A DNA stretch of 64,000 bases from NCBI RefSeq assembly GCF_005221385.1, contig NZ_CP039903.1:1426001-1490000 (forward strand). Reading direction: 5' to 3'. Origin of the DNA: Agrobacterium tumefaciens (GTDB lineage: Bacteria > Pseudomonadota > Alphaproteobacteria > Rhizobiales > Rhizobiaceae). The notes below the pieces were generated by a model. It was not told where the DNA came from. It ran no database searches and worked only from the letters and a program-made list of their open reading frames with translations. Numbering within the stretch: the first letter of the stretch is position 1; the number at the start of each line of letters is the position of its first letter. The translations under genes were made by a program, and so were the position numbers. This document shows, piece by piece, positions 38,601 to 46,352 of this stretch.

Positions 38601-38654
38601 AGCGAACCCTTCGGACCGGGCGTCCCGGTTATACGCGACATTTTTTTCGACCAT
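35601..38654 (-). CDS. SPOR-domain protein with long disordered cytoplasmic region
   Basis: A protein of about 1017 residues. Residues 1-640 are mostly disordered, rich in Ala, Pro, Gln, Glu and Val, with acidic patches. One membrane segment follows (about 655-675, RRWIMPVAAAIGLVLIGGGV and further), then a periplasmic linker of about 260 residues and a C-terminal SPOR domain (about 940-1017: GGYYIQIASLPSQAEAQKSY then GRGVDIKAAEIAGKGTFYRV). SPOR domains bind denuded glycans at division septa or poles. The type II membrane form fits a FtsN-like role, but the cytoplasmic part is far longer than in FtsN. It lies between argS and nagZ. Confidence 0.85.
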   Translation of the reverse strand: MVEKNVAYNRDARSEGFADNDPLAELARIVGFEDRPSHAGSEAQPSVARREPEFNLEDELLREFEVYDAPHADPVVLDPANDVRAGIHPNDFMQRVESVFARREPELAPAPAPEVREERLPEVDQAYIHNYVETSAQQDIRADFRDDAGAVAEVFDVHSRQPRAAEPVVYQPPAQQVAWEEPQAVETAEPEWHAMPELPADVSSNVAFAGQAYAPEPQAFDLADEVEIAVAEEAPAPVSVRPPSHGGRSSLEFSSLRLPLANFGARRDVSAVDPRRVEARSEQPPVATRMEPQIEPQIEPAPAPAVIQAEETAPAFAPSVAESFTPAEQPVTPPVAQRPAATNLSPMDELIYDVAKYSIPGRGEEPVVQSAPVVQAAKIEPPVIAATPVVATPVAAAPARATPVAPAVSPAPLQEPDFTDFAGFNDDDFELALDDLDLDLDLSEIAEAEVAPAPAPQPVRQQPVAPVAAAAPQPVREQPVPQPRAATVAAPIAAAAAPVQPRPAVAAPQPAAPQTLESLPFDPSQIGETEEHPETIIEMDVPELPVGVFEPKPAPRRHEEDLDIDTELATLFAPAVAGGLDRHKHAENRAAAPQARAAQAPDDADEFERALEEDFRRSMQEAAASRGNASRDAENTYVDHQAAYRDEDERGGRRWIMPVAAAIGLVLIGGGVYALISGGSSGTGSNGAPVIISADNDPMKVVPENPGGRVVPNQDKAVYDRVAGGSAADPKQPALISSNEQPVDVVQRTLIPEQLPLEGENDGDMEATGTPVGETEDPRLLSPEEKAAQNEGSGATGVSPRKVRTMIVKPDGTLVAQEVDAPAAQPPKADKVAELAAPQTAKPGEGAPAVIAASRVPVAPEQAAKPQANTPAAAATPTSQSQASQSAAPLPSARPSAQPANVVATVTNQGNVRPATAAPAQQQTAAVAPATTSTSSAGGYYIQIASLPSQAEAQKSYQNMSAKFGSVIGGRGVDIKAAEIAGKGTFYRVRIPAGDKNEAVALCEKFRSAGGSCLVAR

Positions 38655-38720
38655 TACGTGTTCCACCATCTACGCATTGCAGCTCTTGCCAGCGTATTGT
38701 GAGCAAATAATGGTGATATG

Positions 38721-40478
38721 TTATCGCATTTCGTCAGGTGCGTCCGCTCCCAAAAGCGTAAGGCCAGACTTCAAAACATTCGCGACAGCATTCACCAGCC
38801 CAAGTCTGGCAATGCTCAATTCTCGGTTTTTATCGTTAATAAAACGTAATTCCGGTTGGTCTTTGCCTTTGTTCCAGTGTCCATGGAAGGAACTGGCGAG
38901 ATCATAGAGGTAAAAAGCAAGCCGGTGCGGCTCATGCGAAAGGGCCGCGGATTCGATCAGGCGCGGATATTCAGCAAGCTTTGCAACCAGCTGCAACTCA
39001 TTGATATCGCTGATCAAAGAAACGGATGCCGCCATCTCTTCCGCAGAGGGAGCCAGCCCCGGAAACGCTTCCTGCGCCTGCCGGAAGATCGACTGTGAGC
39101 GGGCATGCGCATATTGCACGTAAAAAACCGGATTATCCTTCGATTGTTCGGTCACTTTCGCGAAATCGAAGTCCAGCGGCTCGGAATTCTTCCGATAGAG
39201 CATCATGAATCGCACCGGATCGCGACCCACTTCGTCGACGACATCGCGCAGCGTGACGAAGTCGCCGGAGCGTTTCGACATCTTCACCGGCTCGCCATCA
39301 CGGAACAGTTTGACCAACTGGCACAAAAGTACCGTCAGCTTCGACTTGCCCTCGGAGACGGCGCGCGCGACCGCTTCCAGCCGCTTGACGTAACCGCCAT
39401 GATCGGCACCCAGCACATAGATCATCTCGGAGAAACCCCGATCGAACTTGTTCTTGAAATAGGCAACGTCGGCCGCGAAATAGGTGTAGGAACCGTCCGA
39501 TTTCATCAGCGCGCGGTCCATGTCGTCGCCCACTTCGGTGGAACGGAACAGCGTCTGCTCGCGATCTTCCCAGTCGTCAGGCAATTCGCCCTTCGGCGGC
39601 GGCAGCGTGCCCTTGTAGACATGGCCCTTGAACGTCAGGTCGTTGATGGCCGAGAGGATCGGTCCGCCATTGCCCTCATGCAGCGTGCGCTCCGAGAAGA
39701 ACACATCGTGCTTGACGTTCAGCGTCTCCAGATCCTCACGGATCATCGCCATCATCGCAGCGATTGCCTTGTCCTTCACGATCGGCATCCACTTTTCCTC
39801 GGGCATGGCCCGAAGCTTGATGCCATATTCATCCGCCAGCGCCTGGCCGACGGGAACGAGGTAATCGCCGGGATAGAAGCCCGACGGAATGGCGCCGATA
39901 TCCTCGCCCAGCGCTTCGCGGTAACGCAGGAAGACCGAACGCGCCAGCACATCGATCTGTGAGCCGGCGTCGTTGATGTAATATTCCTTCGTGACGCCAT
40001 AACCCGCAAAAGCGAGCAGGTTCGCCAGCGTGTCGCCCACAACCGCACCACGGCAATGGCCGACATGCATCGGGCCGGTGGGATTGGCGGAGACATATTC
40101 GACATTGATCTTCTGGCCGACGCCCATCGTCGAACGGCCGAAATCGATGCCCTGGCCGATCATGTCGGCAAGCAGACGCTGCCAGTAACCAACCGAGACC
40201 TTGAGATTGATGAAGCCCGGACCGGCGACATTGACGCTGTCGACATCGCCATCGGCCTGAAGGGCGGGCACGATGAGTTCGGCGAGCGCCCGCGGATTGG
40301 TGCCAAGCGGCTTGGCCAGCACCATCGCCGCATTGGTTGCGACGTCGCCGTGACTGAGATCACGCGGGGATTCGATGGTAATTCGACTGAAATCGACCTT
40401 TTCGCGGTTCTCTTTCACGAGATCGAGGGTTTCGAGCGCGTTTTTGATCCTGGTATCGAAATCGGCAAAAATGTTCAT
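38721..40478 (-). CDS. argS: Arginyl-tRNA synthetase
   Basis: A 585-residue class I synthetase. [20 protein letters not shown] contains the HIGH-type motif (HVGH), [20 protein letters not shown] contains the KMSKR-type motif, and the C-terminal DALR-fold domain binds the anticodon ([21 protein letters not shown]). ATG 40478 ([15 protein letters not shown]) begins the conserved N-terminal Add-1 domain; a longer reading frame to 40607 is less likely. It follows dgt by 76 bases. Confidence 0.96.
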   Translation of the reverse strand: MNIFADFDTRIKNALETLDLVKENREKVDFSRITIESPRDLSHGDVATNAAMVLAKPLGTNPRALAELIVPALQADGDVDSVNVAGPGFINLKVSVGYWQRLLADMIGQGIDFGRSTMGVGQKINVEYVSANPTGPMHVGHCRGAVVGDTLANLLAFAGYGVTKEYYINDAGSQIDVLARSVFLRYREALGEDIGAIPSGFYPGDYLVPVGQALADEYGIKLRAMPEEKWMPIVKDKAIAAMMAMIREDLETLNVKHDVFFSERTLHEGNGGPILSAINDLTFKGHVYKGTLPPPKGELPDDWEDREQTLFRSTEVGDDMDRALMKSDGSYTYFAADVAYFKNKFDRGFSEMIYVLGADHGGYVKRLEAVARAVSEGKSKLTVLLCQLVKLFRDGEPVKMSKRSGDFVTLRDVVDEVGRDPVRFMMLYRKNSEPLDFDFAKVTEQSKDNPVFYVQYAHARSQSIFRQAQEAFPGLAPSAEEMAASVSLISDINELQLVAKLAEYPRLIESAALSHEPHRLAFYLYDLASSFHGHWNKGKDQPELRFINDKNRELSIARLGLVNAVANVLKSGLTLLGADAPDEMR

Positions 40479-40554
40479 CGTTCCAACCTGCGCGAAGGGC
40501 TTCTGTTTATGTCCGGCCATCATAACCGGGTCGGCTTCGCGATCGCCCGCTGCC

Positions 40555-41772
40555 CTATCGCAAATCGGGGGTGTGGTCAAACAGCCGCTGGTGGGCGCGC
40601 AGTGCATAACTGTCGGTCATGCCGGCCAGATAATCGCCCACATGCCGGGCTTTCGCGGCCTCGCTCATACCGGAAATGCTGTCCACCCAGTAGTGGCTCT
40701 GCATCTCCGCCGGTGTTTCCATATAACGGTGGAAAAGGTCTGTGACGATCTGCGTCGCACCGGCCCGGATGCGCATGATTTCCGGGTGCCGGTAGATATG
40801 GCCGAACAGCAGCTTCTTGATCTGCCGGTCTGTCTCGGCCATCTCGGGCGAAAACGTCGCGACGGTGAAATCGGCGGCGCGGATATCGGCCGCACTTTGC
40901 GGTTTCAGGCGGGCAAGGTTGTGCTGCGCAACCCCGATAACATCTTCCACCATATGGGTGATCTGCCGGCGCATGATCTCATTGGCGAAACGCTCCTTGT
41001 CGAGCACGGGATATTTCGCCCGCACCTCGCCCATCAGGCCGCTCAGGAACGGCACCTCCTCCAGCATTTCGAAGGTGAGATAACCGGCGCGCAGGCCGTC
41101 ATCTATATCATGGGTATTATAGGCGATGTCATCGGCAATCGCCGCCATCTGCGCCTCGAGGCTGGCATAGCTGCCAATCTCCAGATCCTGCAGCTCGCAA
41201 TATTCGAGGATGGGAAGCGGAACAGGTCCCTTGACGCCCTCGCCCCTGGCATTCACCAGCGGGCCATTGTGCTTGACCAACCCCTCCAGCGTCTCCCATG
41301 TCAGGTTGATGCCATCATATTCGGCATAACGGCGCTCCAGCTTGGTAACGATGCGCAGCGACTGGGCATTGTGGTCAAAACCGCCATAGGGCAACAGCAC
41401 CGCATCCAGCGCATCCTCGCCGGTATGGCCGAAGGGAGTGTGGCCAAAATCATGCACCAGCGCCACCCCTTCCGCCAGATCCTCGTCAAGCTTCAGCGCC
41501 CGCGCCAGCGCACGGGCGATCTGAGCTACCTCAATCGTATGGGTAAGACGGGTGCGGTAGTGGTCTCCGTCAGGGCTGATGAACACCTGCGTCTTGTGCT
41601 TCAGGCGGCGAAAGGCTGTCGTGTGGACGATGCGGTCCCGGTCGCGCTGGAATTCGGAACGCGTCAGACTGCCCTCTTCGGGAAAAAGACGCCCGCGCGT
41701 GGTCCATGGATCTGAGGCGAAAACCGCTCTCTCGCCGCTTCCGAAACCCAATGCGCGCTGGTCTATGATCAT
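40555..41772 (-). CDS. dgt: dGTP triphosphohydrolase-like HD-domain protein
   Basis: A 405-residue HD-superfamily hydrolase that cleaves deoxynucleoside triphosphates to nucleoside and tripolyphosphate. [33 protein letters not shown] provides the first His, [18 protein letters not shown] the HD pair, and [23 protein letters not shown] the later Asp. This is the shorter non-enterobacterial Dgt type. ATG 41772 ([11 protein letters not shown]) is preferred over 41835. It is divergent from erpA; 215 bases between them hold both promoters. Confidence 0.9.
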   Translation of the reverse strand: MIIDQRALGFGSGERAVFASDPWTTRGRLFPEEGSLTRSEFQRDRDRIVHTTAFRRLKHKTQVFISPDGDHYRTRLTHTIEVAQIARALARALKLDEDLAEGVALVHDFGHTPFGHTGEDALDAVLLPYGGFDHNAQSLRIVTKLERRYAEYDGINLTWETLEGLVKHNGPLVNARGEGVKGPVPLPILEYCELQDLEIGSYASLEAQMAAIADDIAYNTHDIDDGLRAGYLTFEMLEEVPFLSGLMGEVRAKYPVLDKERFANEIMRRQITHMVEDVIGVAQHNLARLKPQSAADIRAADFTVATFSPEMAETDRQIKKLLFGHIYRHPEIMRIRAGATQIVTDLFHRYMETPAEMQSHYWVDSISGMSEAAKARHVGDYLAGMTDSYALRAHQRLFDHTPDLR

Positions 41773-41987
41773 GCATCCACCTGTTGTCTTCTCCTGCCGC
41801 GGCGTCCTTTTCGCCTCGGCCATTGACCTTTTCATTCACCCTTCATACCTATCGCAGAGGTCAGCGCAAAGCATCATCGCCGCGCAGACCGCCTTCACAC
41901 AGGCTATAGACCGTTAATTTGACCGGTTTATAATGGTGACAACGAGATTATTGCTCTCCGGTTCTTGACCCCGGCAGGAGGAACGAC

Positions 41988-42320
41988 ATGGAAAACAGCG
42001 ACATTACCCTTTCGGAAGCCGCAGCGAAGCGAATCGCCCAGATCGTCGCAGCCGATGCGGGCAAGCACGCATTGCGCGTTTCGGTGGAAGGCGGCGGCTG
42101 CTCGGGCTTCTCCTACAAGTTCGATTTGGCGGAAGACCCCGCCGATGACGACATCGTGATTGCCCGCGGCGACGCCAAGGTGCTGATCGACAGCATGTCG
42201 GTCATCTACATGGCCGGTTCCGAAATCGACTTCGTCGACAATCTGTTGGGCCAGTCCTTCCAGATCAAGAACCCCAATGCGGTCGCAAGTTGCGGCTGCG
42301 GCACCAGCTTCTCGATCTGA
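41988..42320 (+). CDS. erpA: Iron-sulfur cluster insertion protein (A-type carrier)
   Basis: A 110-residue A-type carrier. The three cluster-binding cysteines are seen in GGGCSGFSY and the C-terminal SCGCGTSF. LTEAAAKRIAQI-type N-terminus (LSEAAAKRIAQIVAADAG) and FVDNLLGQSFQIKNPNAV follow the ErpA group. GGAGG lies 8 bases before ATG 41988. It delivers [2Fe-2S] or [4Fe-4S] clusters to apoproteins. It precedes xthA by 95 bases on the same strand. Confidence 0.94.
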   Translation: MENSDITLSEAAAKRIAQIVAADAGKHALRVSVEGGGCSGFSYKFDLAEDPADDDIVIARGDAKVLIDSMSVIYMAGSEIDFVDNLLGQSFQIKNPNAVASCGCGTSFSI

Positions 42321-42415
42321 GATATCTTTCCACCACATCCACACAGCCGATTTCCAAAAACGGTGGCAATCGCCTTTGCATCGGGTAAAAGTACCCTCAC
42401 AAAAGGGAAACTCCG

Positions 42416-43213
42416 ATGAAGATTGCCACCTGGAACATCAACGGCGTCAAGGCGCGTATCGAAAACCTCTGCCAGTGGCTGAAGGATTCATCGCCTGATA
42501 TCGTCTGCCTTCAGGAAATCAAGTCGGTTGACGAGGGCTTCCCCCGCCTTGAGATCGAGGCACTCGGCTATCATGTCGAGACCCACGGCCAGAAGGGTTT
42601 CAACGGTGTTGCCCTGCTCTCAAAGATGAAGCCGGACGAGATCAATCGCGGCCTGCCGGGCGATGATGCCGATGAACAGGCCCGTTTCATCGAAGGCGTG
42701 TTTTCCGTTGAAAACGGCGCGATCCGCGTCTGCTCGCTTTACCTGCCGAACGGCAATCCGCCCGACGATCCGGTCAAATACCCCTACAAGCTCGCCTGGA
42801 TGGAACGGCTACGGCGCTTTGCCGAAGATCGCCTCGCGCTTGAGGAACCGCTCATTCTGGCCGGCGATTATAACGTCATTCCCGAGCCCTTCGATTGCCA
42901 CGACCCACGCGTGTGGGAAGGCGATGCTTTGTTCCTGCCGCAAACACGCGTTGCATTCCGCAAGCTGGAACATCTGGGCTTTACCGATGCCGCCCGCGCA
43001 ACGACCGATGAGGCAGGACTATATTCCTTCTGGGATTATCAGGCCGGTGCATGGCCGAAGAATAACGGCATCCGCATCGATCACCTGATGCTCTCGGCGG
43101 AGGCGGCCGACAGGCTGCAATCCGTCAACATCGAAAAACATGTGCGGGCATGGGAAAAACCGTCCGACCACGTGCCGGTCTGCGGTTATTTCGATTTCCG
43201 GCCGGTCGGCTGA
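42416..43213 (+). CDS. xthA: Exodeoxyribonuclease III
   Basis: A 265-residue AP endonuclease/3'-exonuclease for base-excision repair. MKIATWNINGVKARIENL, CLQEIKSVDEGFPRLEIEAL with the metal-binding Glu, LPNGNP, AGDYNVIP with the catalytic Asp/Asn, and the C-terminal GIRIDHLMLS and SDHVPVCG with the Asp-His pair are all present. It ends 45 bases before the convergent exoR gene. Confidence 0.95.
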   Translation: MKIATWNINGVKARIENLCQWLKDSSPDIVCLQEIKSVDEGFPRLEIEALGYHVETHGQKGFNGVALLSKMKPDEINRGLPGDDADEQARFIEGVFSVENGAIRVCSLYLPNGNPPDDPVKYPYKLAWMERLRRFAEDRLALEEPLILAGDYNVIPEPFDCHDPRVWEGDALFLPQTRVAFRKLEHLGFTDAARATTDEAGLYSFWDYQAGAWPKNNGIRIDHLMLSAEAADRLQSVNIEKHVRAWEKPSDHVPVCGYFDFRPVG

Positions 43214-43257
43214 CCGGCTCGCGTCAGACGAGCGAAATCGCCTCGACCGGCATCATT

Positions 43258-44052
43258 TCAATTGGAATCGTCGATCTGCATGTTCTGCGCCATCGCGATG
43301 GCCGCGCGGCGATCATTTTCGCCCGCCAGTGAAAACGCCTGCTCCTGCAGGTTCTGGATCCACGTACAGTCTATCGCCGTGCATTTGTCCAGCGCCGCCG
43401 TCATGAAAGCCAACCCCTGCGCCGTCTGACCCTCCTGGAAGATCAGGTTGCCGAAGATCGACATGGCGCCGGCATGGCCGTGCTTGCGCGCCTGATTGAG
43501 CCACTTCTTGGCCTGCTGCACATCCGCCCGGCCGCCCTCGCCGGCCAGGATCATTTCCGCCAGCCGGAACTGCGCTTCAGCCACGCCGAAGGTGGAAGCC
43601 ACCTGGAAATAAAGCTGGCGGGCCTGCGAAAGGTCCATTTTCACCGGGCTGCCGGGAATGCCGTGCCGGTAATAATCGGCAAGAGACAGCAGCGCGTTGA
43701 CGAAAAAGCCGGTATCCTCGGAACCCGGCTCAACGCCCTGGCTGGCGATTTCGCTGTAAATCTTGAAAGCTTCGAAGTCGTTCTTGGCGACGCCATCGCC
43801 GAAGGCATACATATTGGCAAGCGCCCAGCGCGAACCGGTATGGCCCTTTTCAGCCGCGTAGCGATAGGCCTCGACGGCTTCGCCCTTGTTGCCGTTCTTG
43901 TAGGCCTTGAAGCCGAACTTGAACAGGTCGAAGGGGCCGGATTCCTTGGTCACGCCCGCATTGATGTCAAAAGCCGCGGCAGGCATTGCGAGCGACGCAA
44001 GCAACATGCCCATAAGAAGCGGCTTTAAAACGTTGGCTTCACATTTCAGCAT
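43258..44052 (-). CDS. exoR: ExoR, periplasmic Sel1-repeat regulator of exopolysaccharide and motility
   Basis: A 264-residue protein with a signal peptide (MLKCEANVLKPLLMGMLLAS followed by LAMPAAAF) and Sel1/TPR-like repeats: EAVEAYRYAAEKGHTGSRWA, ARQLYFQVASTFGVAEAQF, AKKWLNQARKHGHAGAM and further. It matches rhizobial ExoR, which in the periplasm binds and restrains the sensor kinase ChvG(ExoS)/ChvI and is degraded at acid pH, switching on succinoglycan and type VI secretion and lowering motility in Agrobacterium. ATG 44052 gives a normal signal peptide; earlier starts extend it with no signal. The chvG/chvI genes are not in this window. Confidence 0.92.
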   Translation of the reverse strand: MLKCEANVLKPLLMGMLLASLAMPAAAFDINAGVTKESGPFDLFKFGFKAYKNGNKGEAVEAYRYAAEKGHTGSRWALANMYAFGDGVAKNDFEAFKIYSEIASQGVEPGSEDTGFFVNALLSLADYYRHGIPGSPVKMDLSQARQLYFQVASTFGVAEAQFRLAEMILAGEGGRADVQQAKKWLNQARKHGHAGAMSIFGNLIFQEGQTAQGLAFMTAALDKCTAIDCTWIQNLQEQAFSLAGENDRRAAIAMAQNMQIDDSN

Positions 44053-44561
44053 TTCGGCGAACTTCTCATAACTCTTCCCGGCATATAGCCAATACTTGCG
44101 GAATACTGCAAAGCTGAACCCCGCCGGGTCGCGATTTTTCGAACACACTGCGTCTTTCCGGCAGCACTTTCCAGCGCACCGCCGGTGGTCTCTTGCGGTA
44201 ATTGCTCCAAATTTTCAGTGAAACAGATATAGGCATAATTTCCGGCAATATAACGGCGTTTCACCATCTGCCGGTCAGCGCCAAACAAGAAAGCCGGACC
44301 AAATTCCCGTATTACTTGCTTAAACCCTGAATCCAAACCCATTTTCACTTTCTGCAATTCCAGAGATCCACATCAAACGCCTGCATGTTCTTTCATTGCC
44401 GCGCCCATAAACATAAGCCAAGCACTCTGTTTGTGGCGGGAAATGGACAGATATGCTCACATTCCAACGCGGCTCCACGCTTGCAGAAAAGTGTTGCCAA
44501 ATCGTCACAAAACTTTCGGCCTGGAAATTTTATCGAGGAGGAATCACAGTCGGGCATGAAA
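44053..44561. other. Intergenic region upstream of exoR
   Basis: No convincing gene lies between exoR and the terminator of the porin gene. A 103-codon minus-strand frame (44046-44357) has no family, no good ribosome binding site and atypical composition. The region should hold the exoR promoter, to which the ChvI regulator may bind. Confidence 0.5.
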
Positions 44562-44589
44562 AAAGGCCCGGTTGGTAAACCGGACCTTT
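44562..44589 (-). terminator. Rho-independent terminator of the FadL-like gene
   Basis: AAAGG-C-CCGGTT pairs with AACCGG-A-CCTTT round a four-base loop, with one mismatch, and is followed by TTTTTT-type sequence on the minus strand. It lies 27 bases after the stop. Confidence 0.85.
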
Positions 44590-44615
44590 ATTTTAGCATA
44601 AGCGGAAGTATGGCG

Positions 44616-45899
44616 TCAGAACTTGACCTTCACACCCGTCGAAATGGCGGCTACGAGATCGCTGCCGAAGCTGTAGCCCACTTCATCGCCGCAGGTTGCC
44701 GCGCTGCCAGGGCTGCAACGGCCGCCGGCAATCGAAGATTCACCCGAGGTAAGCAAGCCGAGAGCACCGGCAATCTTGAATTCGAGGTTTGGGGTGGGCG
44801 AATAGACGACCTGAGTGCCGATCATCCACGTATCCGTCTGTGTACCGATAACCGTCGATGTGCCGCGATCCCATGTCAGGCTGACGGCACCGCTCCACTG
44901 GTCGTTGAACTTGTGGCCGATACCGCCGGTCACCGTCCAGCCGTCACGATAATAAAGATCGAGGGTCGTGAGCGAGGTTACGCCCGCAATACAGGAGGGA
45001 ACACCGACCTGGCAGAATGGCACGACCTGAATCTGGCTCCAGTCGGTCCATTTGACCGAACCGAAAGCAAGCCAGTCCGGCGCGATGCCCGACTGCACCT
45101 TCAGTTCCAGGCTGTCCGGCATGGAAACCGAACCATAAACCGGCGTGACTTTACCGCCGTAAGCGATGAGGGCCGGGCTGCCGGCCGCAGGCAGGCTTCT
45201 AAGGTCAACCGTACCGTTCAGATCGTGATCGACGGCGCTGTTATAGACAAGGCTGGTGCGGAAAGCGATTTCCGGGATTTCATAGGCGATACCTGCGCGC
45301 CATCCCCAGCCGTCGCCTTCCATGTCCAGCTTGCCGACGCCGGAGTAAAGGGAAGGATAAGCCGGGCCGAGCGCTGTCGGGGAAACCACCTGACGGTATT
45401 TGTAACCGCTGATCTCCTGATAGACACCACCGCCGATGATCGAGAAGTCACCCTTGCCAAGATCGAACTTCACCCGGCAGGTGGTGGCGTAATTGTGCGA
45501 TTTGACCTTGGTCTCGATATTGTAGCTCGATCCCTGCCAGATGCCGGGATTGAGATCCGCGCCCCACGGCTGCGAATAATCGAACATGCAGTCGCCGAAG
45601 TCGCCAATGGCTGCCTTGGCACCCACCCGTGTCGACCAGTAGTTTTCGGAATCGTCTGCGGTGGTCGACCAGGAGGCCGGCAACGGCCCGCCGCTTTTCA
45701 GCGGATTGTCGCGCGCATTCTCAACCTTGCGCTGCGGAGCAACGAAGGTGGCCGAACTATCGAGAACATAATCGGACGGATCGAACAGCAGGTCGATGTT
45801 GTAACCGCCGCGCTCAAGGCCACCGGCCAGTGACGGCGTGACCGCCGCGATGCTGGCTACGAAACATACCGCGCCGCGAAAAATTGCAGTTTTTGCCAT
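44616..45899 (-). CDS. FadL/OmpP1/TodX-family outer membrane transport protein
   Basis: A 427-residue outer membrane barrel. The signal peptide (MAKTAIFRGAVCFVASIAAV, then TPSLAGG) is followed by the FadL-like hatch start GLERGGYNIDLLFDPSDYVL. Alternating beta-strand pattern and a C-terminal aromatic residue (GVKVKF) support insertion by the BAM machinery. The family carries long-chain fatty acids or aromatic hydrocarbons across the outer membrane. Several Cys residues (including CQVGVPSCIAG) may form loop disulfides. It is transcribed alone, upstream of exoR in the same direction but with its own terminator. Substrate unknown. Confidence 0.85.
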   Translation of the reverse strand: MAKTAIFRGAVCFVASIAAVTPSLAGGLERGGYNIDLLFDPSDYVLDSSATFVAPQRKVENARDNPLKSGGPLPASWSTTADDSENYWSTRVGAKAAIGDFGDCMFDYSQPWGADLNPGIWQGSSYNIETKVKSHNYATTCRVKFDLGKGDFSIIGGGVYQEISGYKYRQVVSPTALGPAYPSLYSGVGKLDMEGDGWGWRAGIAYEIPEIAFRTSLVYNSAVDHDLNGTVDLRSLPAAGSPALIAYGGKVTPVYGSVSMPDSLELKVQSGIAPDWLAFGSVKWTDWSQIQVVPFCQVGVPSCIAGVTSLTTLDLYYRDGWTVTGGIGHKFNDQWSGAVSLTWDRGTSTVIGTQTDTWMIGTQVVYSPTPNLEFKIAGALGLLTSGESSIAGGRCSPGSAATCGDEVGYSFGSDLVAAISTGVKVKF

Positions 45900-46303
45900 C
45901 TCTCTCCCCAATCAAGGCAATGTGATCGAGGATAGAGTGAAACGCTAAAGGGCAAATGACAATCTGTCGCAGTTTTCGGCTGTCGCATAAATGCGGCGAT
46001 TTTTTTACGTAAGAATTTTATGTCTACCCGCTTATATAATCATTTTAGGCTATTTTTCTAATCCGTTCGTGGAAATTGACACAAAACGAAACAAATTGCC
46101 AAATCCGACAAGAAATGTCGCCAAATAACCACAGTCGCATTTTCCCGAAGAAACCTGCTTATCAGACCGTTTTTATTGGTTTTTTTCCGCTTTTCCGGAT
46201 CGTCCGGACAAAAATCGCGATGAAATAATCGCACTGTTTCCCGGAAATGATTCGCCGCTGCAACGCAGCAATGAAAAGAAATGAAACATGACAAAAGGCA
46301 AAA
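45900..46303. other. Intergenic region between the FadL-like gene and valS
   Basis: No gene is visible. The left part, AT-rich and with TTTTTTACG and TATATAATC sequences around 45995-46040, should hold the promoter of the FadL-like gene on the minus strand. The right end carries the valS terminator. Confidence 0.5.
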
Positions 46304-46331
46304 AAAACGCCCCGCATTGACGGGGCGTTTT
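46304..46331 (-). terminator. Rho-independent terminator of valS
   Basis: AAAACGCCCCG and CGGGGCGTTTT pair perfectly over 11 bases round a six-base loop. On the minus strand the stem is followed by TTT beyond the paired T-run. It is 21 bases after the valS stop. Confidence 0.92.
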
Positions 46332-46352
46332 GCTGTTGGAAAGGCGGGCGGG

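Noticed and set aside
44046..44357. A 103-codon minus-strand frame upstream of exoR
   Set aside because: It overlaps the exoR start, lacks a ribosome binding site and has no family; more likely the exoR leader.
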